DNA from: Undaria pinnatifida
Taxonomy: Eukaryota; Sar; Phaeophyceae; Laminariales; Alariaceae
Direction: 5' to 3'
Assembly (NCBI GenBank): GCA_012845835.1
Contig: JABAKD010000027.1
Location: 15,534,073 to 15,598,072 of the forward strand
Length of the DNA stretch: 64,000 nucleotides
Shown here one piece after another: positions 41,508 to 51,953 of the stretch. Each line of letters begins with the position of its first letter. Position 1 is the stretch's first letter. A program made the translations under genes and the position numbers. The notes under the pieces were generated by a model, which searched no databases, had not been told where the DNA came from, and saw nothing but the letters and a program-made list of their open reading frames with translations.

Positions 41508-44500
41508 GCTGCTGCTTCTGTTGTTGCTGTTACCCTTGCGGCTGTGTACTTGCTGTTGCTGTGTATTGCTCCGTGTTGATACCGACGTTTGTTATGATCT
41601 CGATGCCTCAGTGATAAAAAGAGCCTATCTACGATACTAGGTACTGGTATCGATTTTTAACCAGTGCTGCAGGTGCAGTTGGTGCTGCTGAACTGTTCTG
41701 CTGATGCTTTTGCCGTTGCTTCTGCCATGTTGCTGCTCTGTATTTGCTGTTATGTACTGAGTGTTTATTTGCGTGTATATCGCTGCTGCCGTACGATTGA
41801 TATCCGCCTTCATGACCTCGATGCCTCCGTGTTATAGGAGCCCATCGACCTTCGGCGAGAGGCGGAAGCCATCTATTCGGCATTCGAGCTCTCCCTCTGC
41901 CGGGACGTGGTTTTCGAGGTGTGTCCTGTGTCCTTTGTCCTACGCGAAGAAGATCGGCACAGCATAGGACACCTATTAATATCACGCAACATGAACTTTG
42001 TTTCAGGTTGTATTTCTTATTTTCCTACGTTCTACTCTAACTTCAGTGTACCGGCTCCCGGAATTCGTATATCCCTGTAAAACACACAAAAATAAATAAA
42101 ACGAAGCCACGCTCCTGCATAGAAAGGTCAAAACAAAAACAAATCGGAGCGTTGTTGTGATTTCTGTACGAATCGAGATGTAACTTATTACAGAGTCCTC
42201 TATACAGAAGGTATCGTACTGGTACCAGTCCCAGGTATGCCATAATAATCATCAGAAGTAAGAAGCTATTAATAGTGATTCTGCTCCCCTTCATCCTAGT
42301 AAAGCACTGCCTCCTGTAAATACCGGCCTGCCGTTCTTAATGCCTTGGTTTTTATTAGGTGTCCTGTATACGATTCAGGTCCACGAAAAAAAGCCGCGAA
42401 CCAAAAACGTCGGGTTCGCTCTTTTCGGGACGCTAAGAGTTTTCTGTTCAGGAAATCCTACTTAACGGCGAGCGCCTCGTTTAACCCTACCTGATGTATG
42501 GCATCCTTGGCCAAGGTTTTTTTCTGGGTGGCATGCGGTGTAGTCGGTTTTCAGACGCGAGTTCTGAAACGTATGTACTAGTATGGACCTGGCGCGTCGT
42601 AGACTGACTCCCGATTTCACTTTTTTATATGTTTTTCTGGCGGAGGCATGGCTTGCTTCAGCTATGATACATGCGTGAACCACTTGTGGTTTGCCTTTGT
42701 TTTTTCCCTGGGGTATTCCTCAGCTCCAGAGTGACTGGAGCCTGTCCTGTGACCACGGACTTGATTATGCGACTTAATTTGAGAACAACAACGACTACAA
42801 GGTTGCTCAAGGTTAGTGTGTCAAGAAGGGTTCCTTGTTGGGCAAATTAAGTGTTGGTTGTTGGCGGGCCTAAACCCACAGCTCAAACAGGTCACGATCT
42901 AGATCGTCTAGATCGTTTGGTCACGATCTAGATAAGCTAGATCGTCTAGATCCTGTATCTGTCGTTGTGATATGTTGTGCAAGATCTGTGTAGTACAGAT
43001 CCAACCGAGGAAACATGTGCTAGATCATGCTCGTCGTCGTGCGGCTCCCACCCCGCAACATGATCTAGGCCATGCAGATGCTATAGACCAGGGATCTAGC
43101 TACTTTTTGATACTAGAATCTAAAGAATCTAGATCGCGACCTGTCTGAGGTGTGAAACTGTTTTGTCTCTCAGTCTCCCACTGCCATATTCTACAATTTC
43201 TTGATTGTGCATTATTATTATGAAACGAACTAAACGACAGCTGCCGACGTATAGTCAACTAACTGATTGCTGTCATACCACCGACCGCATCATATCATAC
43301 CTGCCATTACCAACAGTAGTTTTACTACTTCAACTGCTACGTACGAGTATGAGGTAGTTTAGTATGCCGTGCACCCTTTCGTTCCTGGGCACCACGCTAT
43401 TATTGGTACAATACCATGTACTTGTGTAGCGTACCATACGCTGGTGGTACCGATACCAATGTTAGGCCTGGACACTGGCAGCCTCAATCAGTAGCTGTTG
43501 TACTGACGCAATCAGTAGATGGGATTGCATCAGTATACTGGTGGAGCGAAGAGGGTAATGCTAAGCGACCAGCTCGTAGCCCCCCTCGCCATACTGAGTG
43601 CATCAGTACACAGCATCAGTACACTGGTTGAGCGAAGCGAGTAGTGGCCACGGCCAGTCGCCCCCCCCCCCGGCTGGCGAGGGGAGCTCGCTGGAGGCCC
43701 CGCCGTAGATCCCCTGTCTTCCCTCCTTCCCTTCGTTTCCCACCATAATCGAGGATGAATACTGTACGTGGTGTGCTACTGGCTTAGTTGCGGCCATCGA
43801 CACAGAAAAAAGTGGAGGGATAAAACGAGAAAAGTACATTGGAACGTGTGGCGATGATGTGGCGGCCGTTGTCTTGTTTTACTTCTTTCAGGCGCACAAT
43901 ATAACACTGTCATGTTCTGTGTTTTGTGTTACTCCGTCCCTCTTGCCCTGGGAGCACAGGGTAGCAGGCTTCCAACCCTTTGACCCAATAGTCTGAGCCC
44001 GCAATTATTTTCGCTTGAATGGACCTTTTTTATCATGTCTTCCCGGACGCGCGTTCTATTGCTTTTAGAGGGCTTATTCGAATTTGAGGCACGTTTTTGG
44101 GTAAGATTAGCGAATTTCGCAACGCTCGCAGAATACACCGAAGGAAATCGTTTATTGAGTAAAATACCTTATCACCCTACCAGCAGCAACAATTTTTGAT
44201 AGGCTTCCGTCACGTAGTTATGGAGGGTTTCTCGGACGTACGTGAAATGTCAAATGTACAGGAAGCATGTGCTACAGTAGCTGGCTCTATCAGTGTTTAG
44301 ACTCTGCCACCTGTAATAATCCTACTGCAAGTACCTGCTGTGACAGTGCCTAGCCCCAGGGCTAAGTACCTGCCGCTTCAGTCAGTAGAAAGTATACTGG
44401 CTGCACCAGCAGCCAGCATCTTAAATATCCTGGCTGTACCAGCAGCCAGTATACTGGATAGCGCCATTATACTGGATTCGAACGCGATTATCGGGGCGGC

Positions 44501-47500
44501 CAATCGCCCGACCCGGGCTGGTGAGGGGGAGCAACTGGAGGCGCTGCCGGAGGCGCTGCCGGAGGCGACCAAAACGAGGTCACGTTGCCGCTTAATCCAC
44601 ACTATGGTTGAGAGCCACGGTGTACAGTACGCCACAACACTTGAACATTTGGCAATTAATTACTCCGGAGTATTTTAGTCTCGAATTCTAGGCGATAGTA
44701 AGAACATGCCCTCTTTTCTACTGAAAATAGCGCACCGTACACCCTACCCTCCATAAGAATTCCAGCCTAGCCAGAATATACGAGACTCGCAACCGGTGTC
44801 GCATGCTGTACATGACGAAAAGAAGTAACGACAACCCTAGGCCCGACCCAACTAGTAGTGCTTAGGGGTACGAGTCCTCTTGATCTCGCCGCAGTGTGCG
44901 CCAACCATAGCGTCGCCTAAGTGGTACCGGGAAGGTCTATCGACGAAAGCAGTACTTTTGTCTTAATTTCCCATCACCGCCGGAATCGGGGCTCAACAGG
45001 TCAGGAGTGATACGTCGGGCCCGGAAATATGTGTGTGTATGTTTAGTATGGATTTGGCAAGCAAAAAGGCATTAGTTATAACATGGTCGACAGTTTTTTT
45101 CCGAATGTAGGTTTTGCCGGGGTTTTTTCCGGACAGCTTCCGTGCAGGTCGCCCCGGGGTAGAGGTGAGGGTGAGGGTGAGGGTTAGTGTGAGTGTTGAG
45201 TTTTATGGTGTTTTATCCAGAATCCTTGGCATACTACTGGAACCCCACGCCGTACGCACATTGCTATATCTTTGCCATGCTGTATCCTGTGATTTTATTC
45301 ACATGGCCTGCATAAGCGGCTCCAGACGTACTGGGTTGGATAGGAGTTGGTTTGCGAGCATCGACACCCCAAAAGAGCGGAGGAATCGAAACAGTACAGT
45401 GCACTGCCCCCCTACCCCCTTACAAGTGCCCCACAAGAAAATTAGACAAACAGGAGGAAAACTATGGACCCAAATCGCCCTGGCTAGGTAACATTTGGTA
45501 ACATGATTCTGTGTTGACCCTTGCAGCACCCAGAGGAGTCATTGACCTACTACATGTTGAAAGGGTAATACGCCTGTAAATACTCGCGGCCGGAGGATCA
45601 CGCAGCTTGCTTATATGGGTATAGACCATTAAATTGCTCGAACTCACAGCTGGCGAATTAGAGTTGCTCGAACTCATAGCTGGCGTATTAAAAATATATT
45701 CTTGTGCACATAGTAAGTTGGACAGCTGTTGTGCGGAAGTTAGTGTAGGACATACCTTTCCCCAAATTTTCAATTTAACCTAAAAAACTAAAACCCGTAC
45801 TTATCTCTGTGTTGTATTGCTAGTCAGAGGACCGCGTACTGTAAGGGGCTTACTTGCAGCGATGATGAAATTATGCTTCTTGCCATGCGTTCGCGTAGGC
45901 GCATTATAAATCACTTACGAAGCGTGGAGCCATCAATGTCGAAGCGTGTACATAGCTTCGTGTTTCTGTGTGGAGTCGCGGCTTCGTGATTGATGTGCGC
46001 TCTAAATTCCCTATGATACGTACTGTGGCACACACGTATGGTATGTGTATAGTCTACATTAATATTTGTAAATTTAAAAAATACTCCACATACGTAAATA
46101 CTACAGCCGTGAGTTCGGGAGGACTTCGTCCCAACTCATCTTTGCAAGCTGTGTGTGATACTCCAATCGCGCGTATTTCTGGGTGTGTCCGTGTCCTCAA
46201 GAAGGATATAGGTCGACGACTCCCCTTAGTGCTAGCTACTGTCTGTAGTACATACGAGGGTCAACAGGGTGATATTTTTCAAAGACGTTCAGTGTTTAAT
46301 GATTCAATATTTAATCACTCTGCGCACGGAAACCGTAAATCCGCTTTGAGGCAGCATTAAAAAACATTCGGCGCGCGTACCGTCTAGCAGGTATTATATC
46401 ATGCGAGCAGTAGAGAGGGGCGAGATAAGTTTGTGTGCGCCTTATCCCTATGTGGGCTTGAGGGGGAAAAAGATGGAAGAATAAAAATGACTATTGCAGC
46501 ATCACGTAAACGAAGCAACGCGGACTGCGGCGTTAGCGTGTTTACGAGATGCCGGTGGAATCCGTACGATACACAACGTCTAACAAGTGTTTCTAAGAGT
46601 TGGACCGGAACTCTCGATATCATATCCTGCAAAACATGCATAACATAGCCACAAATACGAGATCTACTGTAAATTATCTAGATTATCTAGATTATCTAGA
46701 TTATCTAGATCGCCATCTGTCCGAAGTGTGCACGTTTTTTCTTGTAGGAAAAAGTACTTGAAATTAGTATGGGATACGTTTTGCAGTATTGAAAAGTTTA
46801 AGAAGAGCGAGGGGTTGAGCCAAGGCTAATGAGATGAGTCGGAAAAAAAAACGACACGAAGACGGCGCACGAGCACCACATAATACCTTGCTTCCTGGCG
46901 CTGCTTCGTGTCTCTGTCACACATTGGTATTGTTGATTAGATGTCATGATCCATTAATTGCAGCACACCGCACTTCTATAATCAAAATGTTGGTTGTTTT
47001 AGTGCACAACTTTGTCGGCTGGGAGTTCTTCTATATCCTTGACCAGTTGCATTGATCCTACGCACGACGCAAACTCCGATTTTTTTGTTCGCACAAAAAA
47101 ATGCACAAAAAATGTCAGCTGCAAGTCCGACCAAAGCTGCAGGTGCTCATGGAGTGTGCAAGCTGAGTAAACTCCGGTTCATGCGCGTTTTACCTAACCC
47201 AATTGCGATGCTGTCTCGTACTGCAGCTTTTCCGTACGTTAATTCCTAGTAACATGTCGCCGAAAACGTTGTTGCAGGTCTGAACGGTTAGGGTTAGCGG
47301 TGGGGTTAAGGTTAGAGGGAGTGTTGGAGATCGCCGCCGAAGCGATGGCGATCGACTCTTTCTTTCAAATTTTGGGCGAAAAAAACGTTCTCGATATTCT
47401 GGGCGGTCGTTGGCAAAAAAAACACGATTTCGATCGATCTCGATCTTCGATCTGGACCTCGATGCTCGCAACATTCAATCGATTGTAATGTCAATGAATA

Positions 47501-50500
47501 GCTACCAGGGTATGATAATGAATGTACGTTTCAATGCGGTGTTCGATGCTCGATATCATGCCAACTTAGTTTGCCGGTTGGTTCGCTCGTAGTGGGCACC
47601 ACCACCCACCACCCGCCACCATCACCTCTCTTTCGTTTCGTTTCGTTTCGTTTTTCACCCGCCACCATTACCTCTCTTTCGTTTCGTTTCGTTTCGTTTC
47701 GTTTCGTTTCGTTTCGTTTGGCGTCGCCTTGGCAGTTACACCGAGAGCTTCACACGGGATTACTAACCAATGAGCGATTGTGGGCGGAACATATGAACCC
47801 GCCGCCCAAGGCGACCCCAGGTGATGACATTGGCACACGACTGCTCTGCTGCATTCTGGAAAACCCGTCTAAATTAGTTATGGATATCGAACGATAATCG
47901 AGTTCGATACGATCTCGATGAGTGAAAAATCAAACAACGACATTTTACTTCGACGTATTCGATACCACGTTCGTATGTCCTTTCCTGAAGTTCATGGAGA
48001 CCTTCAAGCTCGACTCGCGTACTTGTTTTGGGTTGTAGCCTTGTTGTGAGAGTTACGCTTCAACTTATCAATGACTGCCGATATTGGAGCCTCCGGCCAA
48101 TTCCCCTTGAGCTCCAACACGCATCACTTTTTCATCTCGCTCTCACGCTCTCGCGTGCTGACTACGCCGAGGAAAAAACTGAGTTGTTTTTTGGCGGCAC
48201 GATGATCCCCGCGCTCGATGATTCACGTGTTTGTTGACGATCGGCGTGCTCGATGAACCGCGTGCTGTGTTTTGGAGTCCCAACTCTACGTCTCCGTTCA
48301 CCTATGCCTAGGCTTACATCAATGGTGCTCTTTATGCTATTAATAATGTTTTAATGTTTTTGCTGGGTAAGGAGCATAGCTACCGTATTTTCCTCCCAAT
48401 TAAGTGCTCGTTATGCTCGAGAAAAATATCGATATTTCTACCTTAATGCTGTTAAACATGCCTAATTATGCTGAAAAACAATTAGCACCAATGATGTACC
48501 TGGTACTACTCAAGCCTCCCTTAAACCTAGCCATTGCGCTGTCCTGAACCCTCGCTTACGGCAGGTGGGGATGTGTACGGTCGCATTCCACCGAAGGAAC
48601 CTTCTACGAGCATCACGTGTCCGAGCTGTAATCGAGCGGTGGGCGCCGCCCGATACGCCCCTCATCTAGACAAGTGCGCCCTAGGCTCCGCGCGGGGCAG
48701 CAGATCGTCTCGCTCGGCGCGGTCTTCGGTGAGTGCTTTGAGAGTAAGGAAGCAATTTCCCGCGAGTCGGGTGTGGTAGGCGGTTTGGCCACGGCTTGTC
48801 ACTTCAATGACACGCCTCGTTGCATCCTTTCACGTCAATGCCAATTCTACATTTTACACAATTATTCTAACAACGTCCGCTGTGAGTTCGACAAGTTTAG
48901 GGTCGATACTCGTCGTTGCAAGCTGCGTGATACACCTGTTTTGCTGCGGCTGTAGCTGTTTGGAGCTTTTGTTGTCTCTTTTCGTATACGTACTTTTTTT
49001 TGTTTTCTGTTTGGCGGATTGGCCACACTTGATGTGACGGCACGGAATCAGATCATTGCTGCAACGTGACCGAATCAGAGCATTGCTGCAACGTGACGGT
49101 ACTGGTGGCAACCCCACGCAAGGAGATTGTACGAACAACCGATGCTGCCCTTCGCGGGCCGCCTGCAGTCCGCGCAAACGCTCGCCGTATCACCACGTGC
49201 GTAAAGAATATATCGCTACACCGTTAACCTGCCCTCCTCCACCCTCTTCTCCATCCCTCCATCCCCACTCCCCCCACCCTCTCCATCCCTCGCCCTTCCA
49301 CCCCCTCACTCTTGGCAGTCTGATCATAACAAGTCTGTCGACAGCCCCGGGACTGGTTCGAAGTCATCTAGCAAGGTTTCGGGCAGGGCCTCGACAAAAC
49401 CCTCGCCCAAGAGTTCGCCCAAAGCTTCGGCCAAAGCGTCCTCCAGGCCACCATCTCAACCACCATCTCAACCACCATCTCAACCACCATCTTCTTCATC
49501 GGCAAAATCGAAATCGTCATCGTTGCCTTCAAAGTTGTCATTGTCAGCAGCAGCAGCGACAGCAGCATTGGCTAGGGCAGCGACACCCCCAGCTACAGCG
49601 TTGTCTAGGGCACCCTCACCAGCACTATCCAGGACACCCCCAGCACCAGCACCAGCCAGGACACCCCCAGTAGCTGCACTATCTCGGAAACCCCCAGTAG
49701 TAGCACTATCTAGGGCACCCCCAACAGCAGCACTGTCTAGGGCACCCCCACCAGCAGCAGCACCATTGTCTAGGGCAGCACCGTCAGCAGCACTGTCTAG
49801 GGCACCGCCACCAGCACTGTCCAGGTCGATGTCGGTGCCCAAGCCGTCGCCGCCTCCACCACCGCCTGCAGTGCACGCGGCGGTTTCCGTGAAAGGAAGA
49901 GATCCGCTGCACATTCTTATCAAGCTCGTGGATGGCGGTGAGCGTAGAACGATCCTGTGAAGGTTGTTCTTGTTGTTGTTGTTGGTGGTGGTGTTGGTGT
50001 TGGTGGTGGTGGTGGTGGTGGTGGTGGTGGTGTTTTGGTGTTGTGGTGGTGGTGGTGTTGGTGCTGTTGCTGTTGCTGATGCTGGTGCTGTAATGACTGG
50101 TGTTGAAAATGCTACCTACTGAACCAACAGGGCAAAGGATCGACCGACCTACCCAGCCCCCTCCATCACATATTATTTAATTTCGAAAAGTGCCGAAAAC
50201 TGATATTAATGCCCTTATCGTAGCAAGTGTCTGAACCTTGATGGATGCCTTACCTTACAACTTGTGCAGGTATATTTGTTGCCTGACTAAGGCTATGCAT
50301 GAAATGAGTACAGCCGCCGCCCCCTACCCATTCCCCCCTACCTCCCTGCTGAGGTTGGCGTCGATTGACAACGACTCTGTAAAACATGCCTCTCACTACG
50401 TGAGCTAGGCCACGAAGGTACGGTATTTTTTTCCCTCGTTTTTATGTTTTTTCGGCGGTAACCGAGATGGTGATCGAGTTAGATAATACTTTGCGGAGTT

Positions 50501-51953
50501 GAGAATTTTACCTCCGCGCTAGGGGAATCATAGCACGTAGTGTAAATATGGTTTGGCACCCGCGAGGCAGTTACGTAGCATGCTCATTACAATTCCTGGA
50601 AGTGGCCACGCTAGATTATTTTTAGTTTATTCGAAACAGTGACCCATATGCAAGAAAGTACGCACAAGGTGCGGAAGTCCGCCTCAAAAGTGGTTCTTGG
50701 TAGGATGCAGCTCACCCTTCAAGCGCCTCACCGAACACCTCACGACGCTTCGCGCTTGGTGCATGCCATGTCTGCCTGGTCGGTGACAACCCGACGTTCT
50801 CCGTCCCGGCGTTGTCGGGATGCAAGAGTATGGCAAGAGTATGGTCATGCTACTGCGGCTATGCATGAAATCAGCCCCCCCCCCCAACTCCCCGCCCGGT
50901 ATTGTAGAGATGCGAGGGTCTATGGCCTCACGACTGCGACCATCCATCACAGTGAGTACCCCTCCCCCTCTCCCTTCTCCCCTCCTCGACATCTGCCTCA
51001 CAGCCGCTGTTCAGACATACCACCGCGTGGTTCTCACGACCCCCCGAGGGGAAAAGCTTCCCCTGTCAAGAACGCAACCTTCCCGTGGGCTTGGCTCCTC
51101 CGGCGACCACCCCCGACCGCGCGACACGATCTACTCTAGAGCTGCCGCGGGCGGCGGTAGTAGCGCTACCACCACCAGCATCACCAGCAGCAGCGGTGGT
51201 GGCGTTGGTGGTAGAGGTAGCGGTAACAGTGGTGTATCTAAAGCGAGAACTTCTGTGTCCAGCCTCCCCCCTCGCTCCGGGGGTTCTAGTTGTACTTCTG
51301 GTTCTGCATCAGCTGGGATTTTGGGGGGCGGGGGAGGGGGAGGGGGTGGCGCGCGGTTAAAAAAGAAGGGCTCGAGTCCTGCGTCGTCGTCGGGTGTTTG
51401 TCATGATGCGCGGTTAGTGGACTCTCGAGGGTCTTCTTTTTCGACCCTTGGAGGCGGCGGGAGCAGGGGACGCGGCAACCGATCGCCCGCAGGCGGGGTT
51501 GGGCCAGGTTCAGGACGAGCGGGTGGAAGAGGAGCAGGGAGAGGAGGAGGAGGCAAGCCCGACGCTCTTCGACGTCAAGGGAGTCTCGGGTCCGGCAGTA
51601 GCAGCAGCAGCTGCGGCAGCGGCAGCAGCAGAACTGGCAGCAGCAGAAGCGGTAGCAGCAGTAGCAGCAGCAGCACCGGCAGCAGCCGCGGCGGCGCTGG
51701 CGGCAGTAGGAGCACCGGGTACAGCAGAGGGAGTATCAGTAGCGCTCCACCTCCTTCTCCTCCAAGGGTACCGCCACCCATGTTTATTTCCGCGAGCGGC
51801 AGCGCCCAACGTACACCACCGCCAGCACAGCATAAACACAGACAACCTAGCGGTGATAGCGGTTCTGGTAGTGGTGGCGGTAACGGGGGGGGGGGGGGGG
51901 GGCAGCGGGCAAGGGGGGCCCGGTTCGTTGCCTGGGGAGGACGGGTGCAGTAG
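40318..51953 (+). CDS. SGF11: SAGA deubiquitinase-module subunit SGF11/ATXN7L3-like gene, six exons
   Basis: The exons are 40318-40551, 41838-41918, 47736-47820, 48565-48728, 49319-49937 and 51004-51953, with phases 0, 0, 1, 0 and 1 at the junctions. The sum is 2133 nt, or 710 residues. The N-terminal helix (LRREAEAIYSAFELSLCRDV, then LHRELHTGLLT) matches the part of SGF11 that packs against Ubp8, Sus1 and Sgf73. The DVYGRIPP segment and the zinc finger C-x2-C ... H-x3-C (TCPSCNRAVGAARYAPHLDK) match the nucleosome-facing finger. In the family this protein supports removal of ubiquitin from histone H2B. The tail is far longer than in yeast (99 aa) and is Ser/Pro/Ala- then Gly/Ser-rich. Exon 6 is less certain: if exon 5 is terminal the protein stops at 49960, with 401 residues. 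Confidence 0.8.
41436..41510. repeat. (GTT)n microsatellite
   Basis: About 25 GTT/GTC triplets in intron 1 of the SGF11-like gene. The poly-Leu and poly-Val frames are artefacts. Confidence 0.9.
41838..41918 (+). CDS. SGF11: SGF11-like exon 2 (81 nt)
   Basis: Acceptor gtgttatag, donor TTCGAG|GTGTGT, phase 0 on both sides. It encodes EPIDLRREAEAIYSAFELSL CRDVVFE, the N-terminal assembly helix of the family. It is too short and lacks a start codon, so it is easily missed by ORF calling. Confidence 0.8.
42540..42805 (-). repeat. Inverted partner of the repeat at 4655-4910
   Basis: It is the reverse complement of the block with 'gtcagtctacg', 'acaagtggttcacgcat' and 'ctccagtcactctggagc'. The identity allows an inversion-type exchange between the two sites. 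Confidence 0.75.
42950..43080 (+). repeat. Direct partner of the repeat at 20672-20800
   Basis: Shares 'gtgatatgttgtgcaagatc' and 'cggctcccaccccgcaacat'. It is preceded by GATCTA-rich simple sequence, as in the first copy. Confidence 0.75.
46100..46350 (+). repeat. Dispersed repeat R1, copy 3
   Basis: From the conserved module (about 46105-46165) through 'ggatataggtcgacgactcc' and 'gtcaacagggtgat' to 'cgcacggaaaccgtaaatcc' it follows copy 1 (893-1130) in order, with more changes and no poly-G units. Confidence 0.75.
47631..47720. repeat. (TTTCG)n microsatellite before SGF11-like exon 3
   Basis: Two TTTCG blocks separated by 'tttttcacccgccaccatta', with a duplicated 'cacccgccaccatcacctc' unit. 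It ends 15 bp before the 3' splice site and supplies its pyrimidine tract. Confidence 0.85.
47736..47820 (+). CDS. SGF11: SGF11-like exon 3 (85 nt)
   Basis: Acceptor gccttggcag, donor CCCCAG|GTGATG. It enters in phase 0 and leaves in phase 1. It encodes LHRELHTGLLTNERLWAEHM, then NPPPKATP, corresponding to the family's H-R-x segment after the first helix. Confidence 0.75.
48565..48728 (+). CDS. SGF11: SGF11-like exon 4: C2HC zinc finger
   Basis: Acceptor cttacggcag, phase 1; donor TCTTCG|GTGAGT, phase 0. It encodes GDVYGRIPPKEPS and the finger CPSC ... APHLDKC, followed by the GSARGSRSSRSARSS basic/Ser tail that in the family contacts the nucleosome. All four zinc ligands are present. Confidence 0.9.
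49319..49937 (+). CDS. SGF11: SGF11-like exon 5: Ser/Pro/Ala-rich repeats
   Basis: The acceptor follows a C/T-rich tract (cttggcag) and phase 0 continues the Ser tail. It contains four PPSQ repeats and then about ten degenerate repeats of the type ALSRAPP, ending SVKGRDPLHILIKLVDG. The donor is GGCG|GTGAGC, phase 1. The LHILIKLVDG segment is the only part that looks folded. Without splicing the frame stops at 49960. Confidence 0.65.
49970..50095. repeat. (GTT/GGT)n microsatellite
   Basis: A GTT run, then a GGT run, in the intron directly after exon 5. It resembles the coding GGT run at 2046-2272 but is not part of a supported exon. Confidence 0.85.
51004..51953 (+). CDS. SGF11: SGF11-like exon 6 (proposed): Gly/Ser-rich tail
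   Basis: Acceptor ctgcctcacag, phase 1, matching exon 5. It begins AVQTYHRVVLTTPRGEKLPL and becomes almost entirely Gly, Ser and Arg, with Pro near the end, closing with TAG at 51951. Reverse and alternative frames (Ala-rich, Glu-rich) are products of the same AGC/GGC repeats. A run of 19 Gs at about 51885-51903 makes the last residues unsure. It could also be a separate gene. Confidence 0.45.

Larger units (their letters stand above)
41919..47735 (+). other. SGF11-like intron 2 (5.8 kb)
   Basis: GT-AG. It contains the inverted partner of 4655-4910 (42540-42805), the direct partner of 20672-20800 (42950-43080), an R1 copy (46100-46350), a TAGATTATC simple repeat (46676-46710) and, before the acceptor, a TTTCG repeat. 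Short ORFs at 44340-44680 and 45114-45490 lack family features. Confidence 0.5.
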
